DNA from: Verrucomicrobia bacterium UBA6354
GTDB taxonomy: Bacteria > Verrucomicrobiota > Kiritimatiellia > RFP12 > UBA1067
DNA: 12,239 nt
Direction: 5' to 3'
NCBI GenBank assembly: GCA_002440145.1
Contig: DJRS01000109.1
Location: forward strand, 1-12,239
Shown one piece after another: positions 5,043 to 12,197 of the stretch. The first letter of the stretch is position 1, and every line of letters starts with the position of its first letter. Under the pieces are notes generated by a model. That model did not search any database. It saw only the letters and a list, made by a program, of their open reading frames with translations, and had not been told where the DNA came from. The position numbers and the translations under genes are program-made.

Positions 5043-7043
5043 TCAGCGCCCCAGCAAGCGCCGCCATGGGGAATGCGGCTTGAAGTCCAGACCGAAGAAG
5101 TCGCGCGCCGCGTCCAAGTCCATGATGACACTGTCGCGCGAACGCCGCGCGCAAAGGGTTTCCGGCAATTCTTTCATCAGTCTGTCGGCATCCCAATTCT
5201 CCCCGGCGCTGTAGCGCAAGGTATTGGTGCGCCTGTTCACGTCGAAAGCTTTTTCATTCGCCTGCCAGGCTGTGCGAATCGTCTGTATCGCGTACTTGCC
5301 CGTCACCTTCTCGCTGAAATAGTCCTCGAGCGAAAGGTCGCAAATGAAAAAGGGAAGGTCCGGCAGCGTTTCCGCAAAGATCTCGCGCAACTTTTGCGCG
5401 GAGAGATGCAGGATATCGGGGGATTCCGCCTCGGGATTCTCGTCTTTGAGGGCCTCCATCGCCTCGGGAATGGCCTCGATCATACGCCGGAGATACGCGC
5501 GGTAAAGCGCCGTGCCTATCTTCTGTTGAACCGAGCGGACGATGTTGCTTTTCATGACTTCCGTATTCGTCAGGCCCGCCTGCACGCGGCAAATCACCGT
5601 GCGCCGGATGACTTCTGGCGCCACCGCCTTGACATCCTCGTTCGCGCTTATGACGACCGCAGGATAGTTCCGGAGATGGTCAAGCAGTCCGAAATCGTCG
5701 TTTTTGATCGTCTCGATTGCATGCTGGTTGAAACGCGCATTCGTCAAATCGTCCACTATTATGGGCGCCCCCTGGACCGTGCGGCGCAGGCCGTCTATTG
5801 TTGTGCGCGTGAACTCGGGCGCGCTGATCTTCACTTTTTGCCCGATCATCATCTTCAGAAGCGTCTCGAGAAAGGATGTCTTGCCCGCCTTGGACTGTCC
5901 GTAAATGAGCCCGAAAACAGGATAGGGAAGCGTTTTCTGGTCGTAGCGCAAGGCCGTATCGCGCATGACCGCCATGAAGGGCGAACAAAAGAACCAGTTT
6001 GCGAACTCGTAATACCGGCGCTGCATTCCCCGGCAATCGCCATGAAACCGCTCGAAACCCTTCATGTATTGGACAAACAGCCCAGCGTCGCGCTTGATTT
6101 CCTCCTGGGGTGGGTTCAGATCAAGAGCCGCGCCGTTCAGGAATACGGCATTCTTCTCGATATCCAGCGTCAATTGGGGATACTCGCTTCGCAGTTCTTT
6201 CTCCTGCTCGCTTTCCCGGACGAGTTGCCGGCGGACTTTCTGGATGATCTCCGGCGAAACGAGCACCTTCCCCTTCTTTTTCTCGTCTTTTGAAACCGGC
6301 ACGAGCGGCGCGATCTTCCGCGCCAATGTACGCGTATCCAGGACAAAGTCCACGTCTTCCGCCGCCGTTTTGTCCGGCTCGATGTACAGGACTTTCTTGA
6401 CTTTAACCGTTTCGGCAATGGGCAGCATGTCCGCATGCTCCGCGGCGTCGGCGACCTCAACCGCCTTCTTCGTGATGGTATCCACGCTGTCCAGTTTCAA
6501 ATCCTCATACGCCTCCGCAAAACGCGCGTAGGCGTCCGGCGAATCCGTATAGCAGATTATCTCGCGCTGGCGCCCGGCGAACGCGTTGAACGACATGTTG
6601 GCCGATCCGAAAACGACGCGCCGTCGGCCGTCATCCGATTCCAGCAGGTAAAGTTTCTCGTGCGAGAGCGTCCGCCGCGCCACAAAGAGATGCACGTCGC
6701 CCTTCTCAACCCGCGTGATCATCTTCTCTTTCGCGGCGGAATCGGATGCGCGAATGCGCGCCATGAGACGGGCCTGATAGGCCATGATTTCCTGGAGCGT
6801 ATAGGACATCACCTCTTCGCAGCCGAATATAATCTCCACTTCCTTGAACAAATCCAGCAATTGGTAGACAAATCCAATCCCGGAAGAGAATGTAATCGCC
6901 TTCAAGCGGTCGAATCCAGAGAACAGCTCGCGCCAGGATAAAGCTCCCGATTCGACATAGTCCAGCTTGACGACATCAAGCCGGGGCGCGGCAGGCGACT
7001 TCCGCTCGCCAAAGAGATCAAACATGTCTGCGGTATTGTCCAT
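5043..7043 (-). CDS. PLD-type nuclease-like domain fused to an AAA+/SF3-like ATPase
   Basis: This 666-residue two-domain protein is not a family I can name. The N-terminal part (about 25-185) carries a single phospholipase-D-like motif: HEK at 128-130 and GSANMS at 146-151, with a conserved-type Glu at 161. This is the form found in NgoFVII-like restriction enzymes and helicase-associated nucleases. One motif per chain implies a dimeric active site. A Lys/Glu-rich linker (about 185-300) follows. The C-terminal ATPase has Walker A GQSKAGKTS (382-390), Walker B IIVDDL (428-433), a sensor/motif C VVISANED (463-470) and arginine-finger-like RR (480-481), an order seen in SF3 helicases. The ATG at 7043 is chosen because the promoter -10 lies at 7080-7085, inside any longer frame reaching 7193. 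Composition is AT-richer than its neighbours. A nucleic-acid-directed defence role is inferred, not shown. Confidence 0.8.
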   Translation of the reverse strand: MDNTADMFDLFGERKSPAAPRLDVVKLDYVESGALSWRELFSGFDRLKAITFSSGIGFVYQLLDLFKEVEIIFGCEEVMSYTLQEIMAYQARLMARIRASDSAAKEKMITRVEKGDVHLFVARRTLSHEKLYLLESDDGRRRVVFGSANMSFNAFAGRQREIICYTDSPDAYARFAEAYEDLKLDSVDTITKKAVEVADAAEHADMLPIAETVKVKKVLYIEPDKTAAEDVDFVLDTRTLARKIAPLVPVSKDEKKKGKVLVSPEIIQKVRRQLVRESEQEKELRSEYPQLTLDIEKNAVFLNGAALDLNPPQEEIKRDAGLFVQYMKGFERFHGDCRGMQRRYYEFANWFFCSPFMAVMRDTALRYDQKTLPYPVFGLIYGQSKAGKTSFLETLLKMMIGQKVKISAPEFTRTTIDGLRRTVQGAPIIVDDLTNARFNQHAIETIKNDDFGLLDHLRNYPAVVISANEDVKAVAPEVIRRTVICRVQAGLTNTEVMKSNIVRSVQQKIGTALYRAYLRRMIEAIPEAMEALKDENPEAESPDILHLSAQKLREIFAETLPDLPFFICDLSLEDYFSEKVTGKYAIQTIRTAWQANEKAFDVNRRTNTLRYSAGENWDADRLMKELPETLCARRSRDSVIMDLDAARDFFGLDFKPHSPWRRLLGR

Positions 7044-7079
7044 TCTTCGTCTTTCTGTACCATCTCCGATTCTGTGGAC

Positions 7080-7088
7080 ATTATAGCA
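7080..7088 (-). promoter_or_regulatory. extended -10 promoter of the PLD-ATPase gene
   Basis: On the minus strand TGC is followed by a perfect TATAAT (7085-7080), within the longer match TATGCTATAAT that also precedes the tRNA. Transcription should start near 7073, leaving a leader of about 30 bases before the ATG at 7043. No good -35 is visible around 7103-7108. The gene thus has its own promoter, although it lies only 115 bases after the HAD gene on the same strand. Confidence 0.75.
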
Positions 7089-7115
7089 TATTTTCGCCGA
7101 AACGTCTCGACACGC

Positions 7116-7142
7116 GTGCATTTTGCCCATTTCACGCATTTC
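7116..7142. repeat. three 9-bp direct repeats upstream of the PLD-ATPase promoter
   Basis: Read on the minus strand, GAAATGCGT, GAAATGGGC and AAAATGCAC lie end to end, sharing the core RAAATG. They cover roughly -43 to -70 relative to the predicted transcription start, the position of an upstream activator or repressor site. A perfect 8-bp palindrome CACGCGTG (7111-7118) abuts and slightly overlaps them. These could be chance in a short stretch. Confidence 0.4.
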
Positions 7143-7158
7143 GCGCAGGCGGGCGAGC

Positions 7159-7791
7159 CTACCCTTCGAGCGCGCAGGAGACGCAGTCCGCAAGCGAATT
7201 GAAGGCAGGGGCGACGGCGGCGAGGCGGGCGAGGCTGTGCGAACCGCCGCCGAAGAGGACGCAGCGCGCGCCCAGGGCGTCCGCGACTTCCTTGTCGTGC
7301 AGGGAGTCGCCGATGACGACGAGCGGCTCGCGTCCGCGCTCCTTCTCCAGGAGGGCCTTCAGCTCGAGGGCGCGCGCGACCTTGGTTCCGCCGTCCAGGT
7401 TGTCCACGCCGTAGACGTGGTCGAAGAAGTCCGTCAGGCCGAACGCGGCGGTGTCGCGCGAAAGCAGGTCCTGGCGCAAGGCCGAAATGACGGACTGGCC
7501 GATCTTATCCGCGTGCAGGCGTCCGAGGACGTCGCGCGCCTCGGCGTTGAGGCGGGGCGTCCGGCTGTGGTAGCGGTCGTGGAACTCCTGCGCGAGGGCC
7601 TGCCATTCGGGTCCCGTCGCGCGAATGCCGAGCTCCTCGTAGAAACGCCGCGCGGGGAAGGCGAAATGGTCCTTGAAATAGTCCAGGCCGATTGTGGGCA
7701 GGCGCCGTGCGGCGAGCATGTCGTTCAGGGCGGCGAGGCAGGTCTCGGTGTCGTCCAGCAGCGTGCCGTTCCAGTCCCAGAGGATGTACAT
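7159..7791 (-). CDS. HAD-superfamily phosphatase, phosphoglycolate-phosphatase-like
   Basis: This 210-residue cytoplasmic hydrolase follows the HAD plan. Motif I is DWNGTLLDD with nucleophile Asp6, motif II is Ser103 in VISALRQD, motif III is Lys137 in GGTKVARAL, and motif IV is GDSLHD at 161-166 for magnesium. Residues 15-90 form the helical cap of the Gph-like subclass. The usual second aspartate of motif I (the general acid/base, position 8) is asparagine, a DWNGT variant I know from other HAD proteins, so the substrate may differ from phosphoglycolate. The ATG at 7791 has AGGAGA five bases upstream, formed partly by the TAG stop of the preceding uup gene, which makes coupling likely. It is the last gene of the receptor operon. 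No terminator is visible after it. Confidence 0.85.
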   Translation of the reverse strand: MYILWDWNGTLLDDTETCLAALNDMLAARRLPTIGLDYFKDHFAFPARRFYEELGIRATGPEWQALAQEFHDRYHSRTPRLNAEARDVLGRLHADKIGQSVISALRQDLLSRDTAAFGLTDFFDHVYGVDNLDGGTKVARALELKALLEKERGREPLVVIGDSLHDKEVADALGARCVLFGGGSHSLARLAAVAPAFNSLADCVSCALEG

Positions 7792-7800
7792 GCGCGTCTC

Positions 7801-9495
7801 CTAGGCCTTGCGTTCCTCGAGGGCCGCCCAGCGCTCGACGGCGGCCTCGAGCTCGGCTTCCGCGGCCGGCAGGCGCGCCGCGTCCGCCGCGGCCCGTGCG
7901 GGGTCCGTGCGGTAGAGCGCGCCGTCCGCGAGGCGTTCGCGCAGGGCGGCGGTCTCCTTCTCGAGCGCGTCGATCCGGTCCGGCAAGGCCGCGAGTTCGC
8001 GCTGTTCGTTGTAGGAAAGCTTGCGGGCGGCCGGGCGCGGCGGCGGGGGCGCGGCCTCCGCCGGGGCGGACTTCTTTTCGGCGGCGGCGGGCGGCTGGCG
8101 CTGGCGCAGATAGTCCTCGTACCCGCCCGGATACGCCCGCACGAGGCCGTCGCCCTCCAGGACGAGCGTGGAGGTGACCACGTGGTCCAGGAACTCGCGG
8201 TCGTGCGAAACGAGCAGGAGCGTGCCTTTGTAGGCGAGGAGCTGTTCCTCGAGAAGCTCCATCGTCTCCACGTCCAGATCGTTCGTGGGCTCGTCCATGA
8301 CGAGCAGGTTGGCGGGCTTGAGGAAGAGTTTGGCGAGCATGAGGCGCGCGCGCTCGCCGCCGGAAAGCGCCCGCACGGGCGTGCGGCACCGGTCGGACGA
8401 AAAGAGGAAGTCCGCCAGATAGGAGAAGACGTGCTTCTTCACGCCGCCGACGACGACTTCGTCGCGGTCGCTGGCGATGTTCTCGGCCACGGTCAGGTCG
8501 CCCTTCATTTCCGTGCGCAGCTGGTCGAAGAACGCCATCTCGACGCGCGTGCCGATCTGGATCGTGCCCGAGGTGGGCGCGAGGCGTCCGGTGAGGAGGT
8601 TGAGGAGCGTCGTCTTGCCCGCGCCGTTCCGTCCGAGCAGGCCGATGCGTTCGCCGCGCAGGATGGTCGTCGTGAAATCGCGGATGAGCGGCTTTTCGGC
8701 GCCGGGCCAGGAGAAGGAGACGTCCTGCGCCTTGATGACGGAGACGCCGCCCGCGGCGGCCGTGTCGAGTTTCATCGCGGCGGCGCCGGGGGCGGTGCGC
8801 CGCGCGGCGAATTCCTCGCGCAGCTTCAGGAGCGCCGCCACGCGCCCTTCGTTGCGGGTCGTGCGGGCCTTCACGCCGCGGCGGATCCAGGCTTCCTCCT
8901 CCTTGAGCTTCTTCGCCTTGCGCTCCCAGAAGACGGCTTCGTCGGCGAGCAGTTCGGCCTTGCGCTTCACGAACGTCGTGTAGTCGCATTCCCAGCCGGA
9001 GATTTCGCCGCGGTCGAGGTCGTAGATGCGGGTGGCCACGCGGCGCAGGAAGCGGCGGTCGTGCGTGACGACGAGGACGGCCATTTCGCGCGCCCGGCGC
9101 AGCATGCCCTCGAGCCAGTCGATGGTCTCGATGTCGAGATGGTTCGTCGGCTCGTCCAGCAAGAGCAGGTCGGGCTTCGCCAGCAGCGCGTCCTCCAGTA
9201 TGCGCCGGCGGCGTCCGCCGCCCGAAAGCGCGTTGAACGCCGGGTCGTCCGGACGGTCGTGGGGGACGTCCTGCGAGACGTAGACGGTGCGCAGGCCGGG
9301 CGCGCGGACGATCTCGCCCGAATCGGGCTCCAGGATGCCCGCGACGACCTTCAGGAGCGTGGACTTGCCCGAGCCGTTGCGGCCCGTCAGCGCCGCGCGC
9401 AGGCCCTTGGAGACGGAAAGCGAGACGTGTTCCAGGACGGGCGGGCCGCCGAAAGCCAGCGAGACGTCCTTGAGGGAAAGCAGAAAATCGCTCAT
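7801..9495 (-). CDS. uup: ABC-F ATPase Uup, with a shortened first ATPase domain
   Basis: This 564-residue soluble protein carries two ABC ATPase domains and no membrane segment, as in Uup, an ABC-F protein linked to ribosome or DNA-intermediate handling. NBD1 has GRNGSGKS (38-45), the Q-loop Gln75, LSGGG (90-94) and LLLLDEPTNHLD (110-121). The linker carries EEAWIRRGVKARTTRNEGR near 200-218, typical of Uup. NBD2 has GRNGAGKT (288-295), Gln325, LSGGE (377-381) and LLVMDEPTNDLD (397-408). The C-terminal part from about 492 (LSYNEQRELAALPDRI onward) is the Uup coiled-coil domain. NBD1 has only about 15 residues between Q-loop and signature, against 52 in NBD2 and more in typical Uup, so most of its helical subdomain is missing. 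The ATG at 9495 overlaps the Sir2 stop (ATGA), with GGAGGAG eight bases upstream. Confidence 0.93.
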   Translation of the reverse strand: MSDFLLSLKDVSLAFGGPPVLEHVSLSVSKGLRAALTGRNGSGKSTLLKVVAGILEPDSGEIVRAPGLRTVYVSQDVPHDRPDDPAFNALSGGGRRRRILEDALLAKPDLLLLDEPTNHLDIETIDWLEGMLRRAREMAVLVVTHDRRFLRRVATRIYDLDRGEISGWECDYTTFVKRKAELLADEAVFWERKAKKLKEEEAWIRRGVKARTTRNEGRVAALLKLREEFAARRTAPGAAAMKLDTAAAGGVSVIKAQDVSFSWPGAEKPLIRDFTTTILRGERIGLLGRNGAGKTTLLNLLTGRLAPTSGTIQIGTRVEMAFFDQLRTEMKGDLTVAENIASDRDEVVVGGVKKHVFSYLADFLFSSDRCRTPVRALSGGERARLMLAKLFLKPANLLVMDEPTNDLDVETMELLEEQLLAYKGTLLLVSHDREFLDHVVTSTLVLEGDGLVRAYPGGYEDYLRQRQPPAAAEKKSAPAEAAPPPPRPAARKLSYNEQRELAALPDRIDALEKETAALRERLADGALYRTDPARAAADAARLPAAEAELEAAVERWAALEERKA

Positions 9496-10247
9496 GGCGC
9501 GAACTCCTCCGCGACGGCCGCGGCGAACGCGGCGAGGTCGGTGTACGCGGCGACGGCGTACGCGTCCAGCGGCGTCGGCTGGGCGTTGACGATAAAGAGC
9601 TTCGCCCCGCCCTGCAGGGCGAGACGCGGCAGACCCGCCGCCGGGAAGACCGTGAGCGACGTGCCCAGGACGAGATAGACGTCGCTCCCCATCGCGTCCG
9701 CCTGCGCCGCGCGGAACGCCTCCTCCGGCAGGGCTTCGCCGAAGAACGTGATGTCCGGCTTGTAGACGCCCCCGCAGGCGCAGCGCGGCACGTAGGGATT
9801 GCCCAGCGCGGCGCGTCCGCCGTGCGCGGCGATCAGGGCGCAGATCTCGTCGAAGGTCTTCGCGTCGCCGCAGCGCCGGCAATGGTGGAACGCCGGCGAG
9901 CCGTGCACTTCGCGGACGCGCCGCGAACCGGCTTTCTGGTGCAGCATGTCGATGTTCTGCGTGGCGACGCCCGCCACCCGGCCCAGCCGTTCGAGACGGG
10001 CGAGCGCGTAGTGGACGGCGTTGGGCTTGTAGGCCCCCAGCCCGTACACGAGCTCGGCGCATCCGCGATAGTAGATCGTCGGGTCGCGGTCGAACCAGTC
10101 GATGTCGAAAATGCGCTCGGCGTCCGGATTCCGGTAAAGTCCCTGCGGACCCCGGAAGTCGGGGATACCGCTCAGGGTGGAGACCCCCGCGCCGGTCAAT
10201 ACGCCCGCGCGTTTCGCCTGCCGCAAAGCCTCGATGAGTCGTTTCAC
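9492..10247 (-). CDS. cobB: Sir2-family NAD-dependent protein deacylase
   Basis: This 251-residue cytoplasmic sirtuin removes acetyl or other acyl groups from lysines, consuming NAD. It is complete: GAGVSTLSGIPDFRG (19-33) binds NAD, TQNIDMLH (96-103) contains the conserved Asn/Asp pair, His115 in VHGS is the catalytic base, Cys123, Cys126, Cys156 and Cys158 are the zinc ligands, and GTSLTVFPA (195-203) and VNAQPT (220-225) complete the nucleotide pocket. Length and architecture match bacterial CobB-like enzymes. I take the GTG at 10247 as start: the next Met is residue 101, inside the core. An AGGGGG, part of the TAG stop of the receptor gene, lies three bases upstream. It overlaps uup by four bases. 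The substrate cannot be told from the sequence. Confidence 0.94.
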   Translation of the reverse strand: MKRLIEALRQAKRAGVLTGAGVSTLSGIPDFRGPQGLYRNPDAERIFDIDWFDRDPTIYYRGCAELVYGLGAYKPNAVHYALARLERLGRVAGVATQNIDMLHQKAGSRRVREVHGSPAFHHCRRCGDAKTFDEICALIAAHGGRAALGNPYVPRCACGGVYKPDITFFGEALPEEAFRAAQADAMGSDVYLVLGTSLTVFPAAGLPRLALQGGAKLFIVNAQPTPLDAYAVAAYTDLAAFAAAVAEEFAP

Positions 10248-10254
10248 GCGCCCC

Positions 10255-12162
10255 CTACCATTTGCAGGTTGCGGCCAGATAGCCCGTCACGCCCTGCGTC
10301 TTCTGCCCCGGGATAACCTCGAAGGCCTGATCGAAAAGGTCCGCCAGACCCAGCGAAACCGAGAAATCGCGGCAAAACGGCATTTTGACCGTCGTTTCCA
10401 GGCGCGACACGTTCCGCACCGAGGAGCCGTTGCGCACGGGGTTGGACTTCCACGCTTCCACGCCCTGGCGGTACGAAACGGACCAGAAATCGGTCAGGTC
10501 CCAGCGGGCTTCGAGCGCAAACGCGGCGAGGGGGTAGTCCATCACGTAGCGCGACGAATAATAGTCCGTATCCGTCTCCTTGAGCGTGAGGGCGCCGTCC
10601 GCCATGAGTTTGAGGGAGTCGGTCAGCCTGAAAACGGCATCGCCCGAAAGACCGAAGAACGTGACCGGACGAAGCGCCGTCGCCGTCCAGCGTCCGCCCG
10701 GCGCCGTCTTGAGCCAGTCCGTCAGGCGGTGGCTGCGCGAGAGGAAGAATCCGGCGCGCACGCCTTCGACCGTTCCGCTTCCGTCGGGGCTGTAGGAGTA
10801 GTCGAGCGCCACCGTGCGGGTGTGGGAAAGCGGCAGATTGTAGGTTCCGACGGTCGTCGGTCCCTCGTAGGTCAGTTCGGTGAAACTGGGCATGCGCGTC
10901 GCCTCGCGGTAGGAAAGCGCGATTTTGCCGCGCTCGGCGTCGTCCGTGAAGTACGTGACGCCGGCGGCCGGATTGCACTGCGCGTCGAACGCGCTGTAGA
11001 ATTCCGCCGCCGCGCCCGCGGCGATTTCCCAGCGGCCGGCCTTGACGCCCGGCAGGACAGCGTACGAACCGTGCACGCGCGTGCGGCGGAAGTTGTGCGC
11101 ATAGGGGTTCGCGCCGGTGTAATCGTGCTTGCGCGCGGTGTCGTAGACTTCGAAAGCCGTGTCGCCGCGCAGATCCACGAAGAGCCAATCCGCGAAATGG
11201 CGGCGGGTGGCGGCGTGGACGACGATTTCGTCCGCCAGATGCTTGTTCTCGTAGTATTCGGGGACGACGCGGTCGAGCCGGTAGGCGTCGTCCGCGCGCG
11301 ACCAGAGGACGGAAATCTCGCTCGCCTGGTCGTCGCCCGCGTCATAGCGCCAATTCGCGGAAACCAGGCCTTGCTTGTTCGCTTCCCAGGCGGGCCGGGC
11401 ATCGTAGCCGTACGCGCCGCGGACGCCGAAATCGCGCCAGCGGAAGGCCACCAGGGCGTCGAACATCCAGTTCTCGGCGGCCAGGCCGAAACGCCCGCCC
11501 ACCGACAGGCGGTCCAGATCGTTCTCCTTGTAGCCGTCGATGCGGTCCGCGTGCGCCGCCTCGATGAACGCGCCCGCCCAGCCGCGGACGCCCGGGGCGA
11601 CGTCGAAGACTTCCAGCGCGTTGAGGCGCGTAAAGTAGAGCCCGCCCAGGCCGACGCCGAGTGTGGCGCGGCCGGAACGCACCGTCGGCGCGACCGTATG
11701 CGCCTCGAGCGAACCGGCCGGATGGCCCGTATTGGCGCGGAAGAGATCCAGCCCCGTCAAGACGCGCGGCGTCTCCAGCCAATCGGACGGGCACGAGAAA
11801 TCGGCGTTGAAATGCTCGGTTTGGGCGTTCTTGAGCGCCGCGCCGTTGAAGATGATGCCCGACTCCGAAAACGCCGCGCCGTTGACGCTCAGATCCACGA
11901 GCCCGCCCGCTTCGCCCTGGGAACGGACCGTCAAAGCCGGCGGCGCGCCGCGCCAGAGGGAATCGTCCGGCTGGGCCTCGCCCATGCGCAGGCGCTCGCC
12001 CAAAACGGTCAGGGGCGGCAGCTGCACGACGCGGTTTGTCTCCGCCCGCGCGCCGGCCGGGCCGGCCGCGAGGACGAGCGCCGCGAGCCCCAGGAAGACC
12101 GTGCGCGTTTCCGCGTCTGGATTTCGTGTCTTTGCCGGTTTGCCGTTCATCGTTTCATTCAT
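10255..12162 (-). CDS. TonB-dependent outer-membrane receptor, BtuB-like
   Basis: This 635-residue receptor would import a ligand such as a cobalamin, a metal chelate or an oligosaccharide across the outer membrane using TonB energy. A signal peptide is visible: a charged start, the hydrophobic stretch VFLGLAALVLAAGPAG (22-37) and likely cleavage after ARA (38-40). VVQLPPLTVLGERL (45-58) resembles the TonB box and plug start, and the plug runs to about 165 with VNGAAFSESGIIFNGAALK near 93-111. The rest, about 470 residues, is rich in alternating aromatic segments ending in the last residue Trp635, as expected of a 22-strand barrel. Two starts are close: the ATG at 12162 and one at 12150. Neither has a strong Shine-Dalgarno. 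It heads the operon followed by sir2, uup and the HAD gene, seven bases before sir2. The ligand is unknown, and no upstream riboswitch is visible in the 77 bases available. Confidence 0.9.
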   Translation of the reverse strand: MNETMNGKPAKTRNPDAETRTVFLGLAALVLAAGPAGARAETNRVVQLPPLTVLGERLRMGEAQPDDSLWRGAPPALTVRSQGEAGGLVDLSVNGAAFSESGIIFNGAALKNAQTEHFNADFSCPSDWLETPRVLTGLDLFRANTGHPAGSLEAHTVAPTVRSGRATLGVGLGGLYFTRLNALEVFDVAPGVRGWAGAFIEAAHADRIDGYKENDLDRLSVGGRFGLAAENWMFDALVAFRWRDFGVRGAYGYDARPAWEANKQGLVSANWRYDAGDDQASEISVLWSRADDAYRLDRVVPEYYENKHLADEIVVHAATRRHFADWLFVDLRGDTAFEVYDTARKHDYTGANPYAHNFRRTRVHGSYAVLPGVKAGRWEIAAGAAAEFYSAFDAQCNPAAGVTYFTDDAERGKIALSYREATRMPSFTELTYEGPTTVGTYNLPLSHTRTVALDYSYSPDGSGTVEGVRAGFFLSRSHRLTDWLKTAPGGRWTATALRPVTFFGLSGDAVFRLTDSLKLMADGALTLKETDTDYYSSRYVMDYPLAAFALEARWDLTDFWSVSYRQGVEAWKSNPVRNGSSVRNVSRLETTVKMPFCRDFSVSLGLADLFDQAFEVIPGQKTQGVTGYLAATCKW

Positions 12163-12197
12163 TTTCGTTCGACTGTTCTTTCATGTTTCCGTTTCAT
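12159..12197 (-). CDS. possible 12-residue leader peptide before the receptor
   Basis: A short reading frame ATG (12197-12195) to TGA (12161-12159) encodes the very basic peptide MKRKHERTVERK. Its TGA overlaps the receptor ATG as ATGA, the same coupling used elsewhere in this window, and GGAG/GGCGGA stretches lie upstream. The frame is too short to prove, and the receptor may simply begin at 12162 or 12150. I rate it low. Confidence 0.25.
   Translation of the reverse strand: MKRKHERTVERK

Noticed and set aside
4632..6293. Plus-strand frame of 553 codons over the intergenic region and the PLD-ATPase 3' half
   Set aside because: Most of it is antisense to the ATPase domain. The part over 4632-5042 is low-complexity and overlaps a promoter and a terminator.
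1793..7043. Complete integrative element between the tRNA and the PLD-ATPase gene
   Set aside because: No integrase and no second copy of the tRNA 3' end are visible in the window, so only a possible boundary is reported.
7123..9678. Very long plus-strand open frame (851 codons) opposite the HAD and uup genes
   Set aside because: It is the antisense of two clearly recognisable minus-strand genes, is Arg/Ala/Gly-rich without motifs, and arises from GC-rich codon bias.
9496..10062. N-terminal extension of Uup to 10062
   Set aside because: It overlaps the Sir2 gene in another frame. The Uup family begins near MSDFLL, and GGAGGAG lies eight bases before the ATG at 9495.
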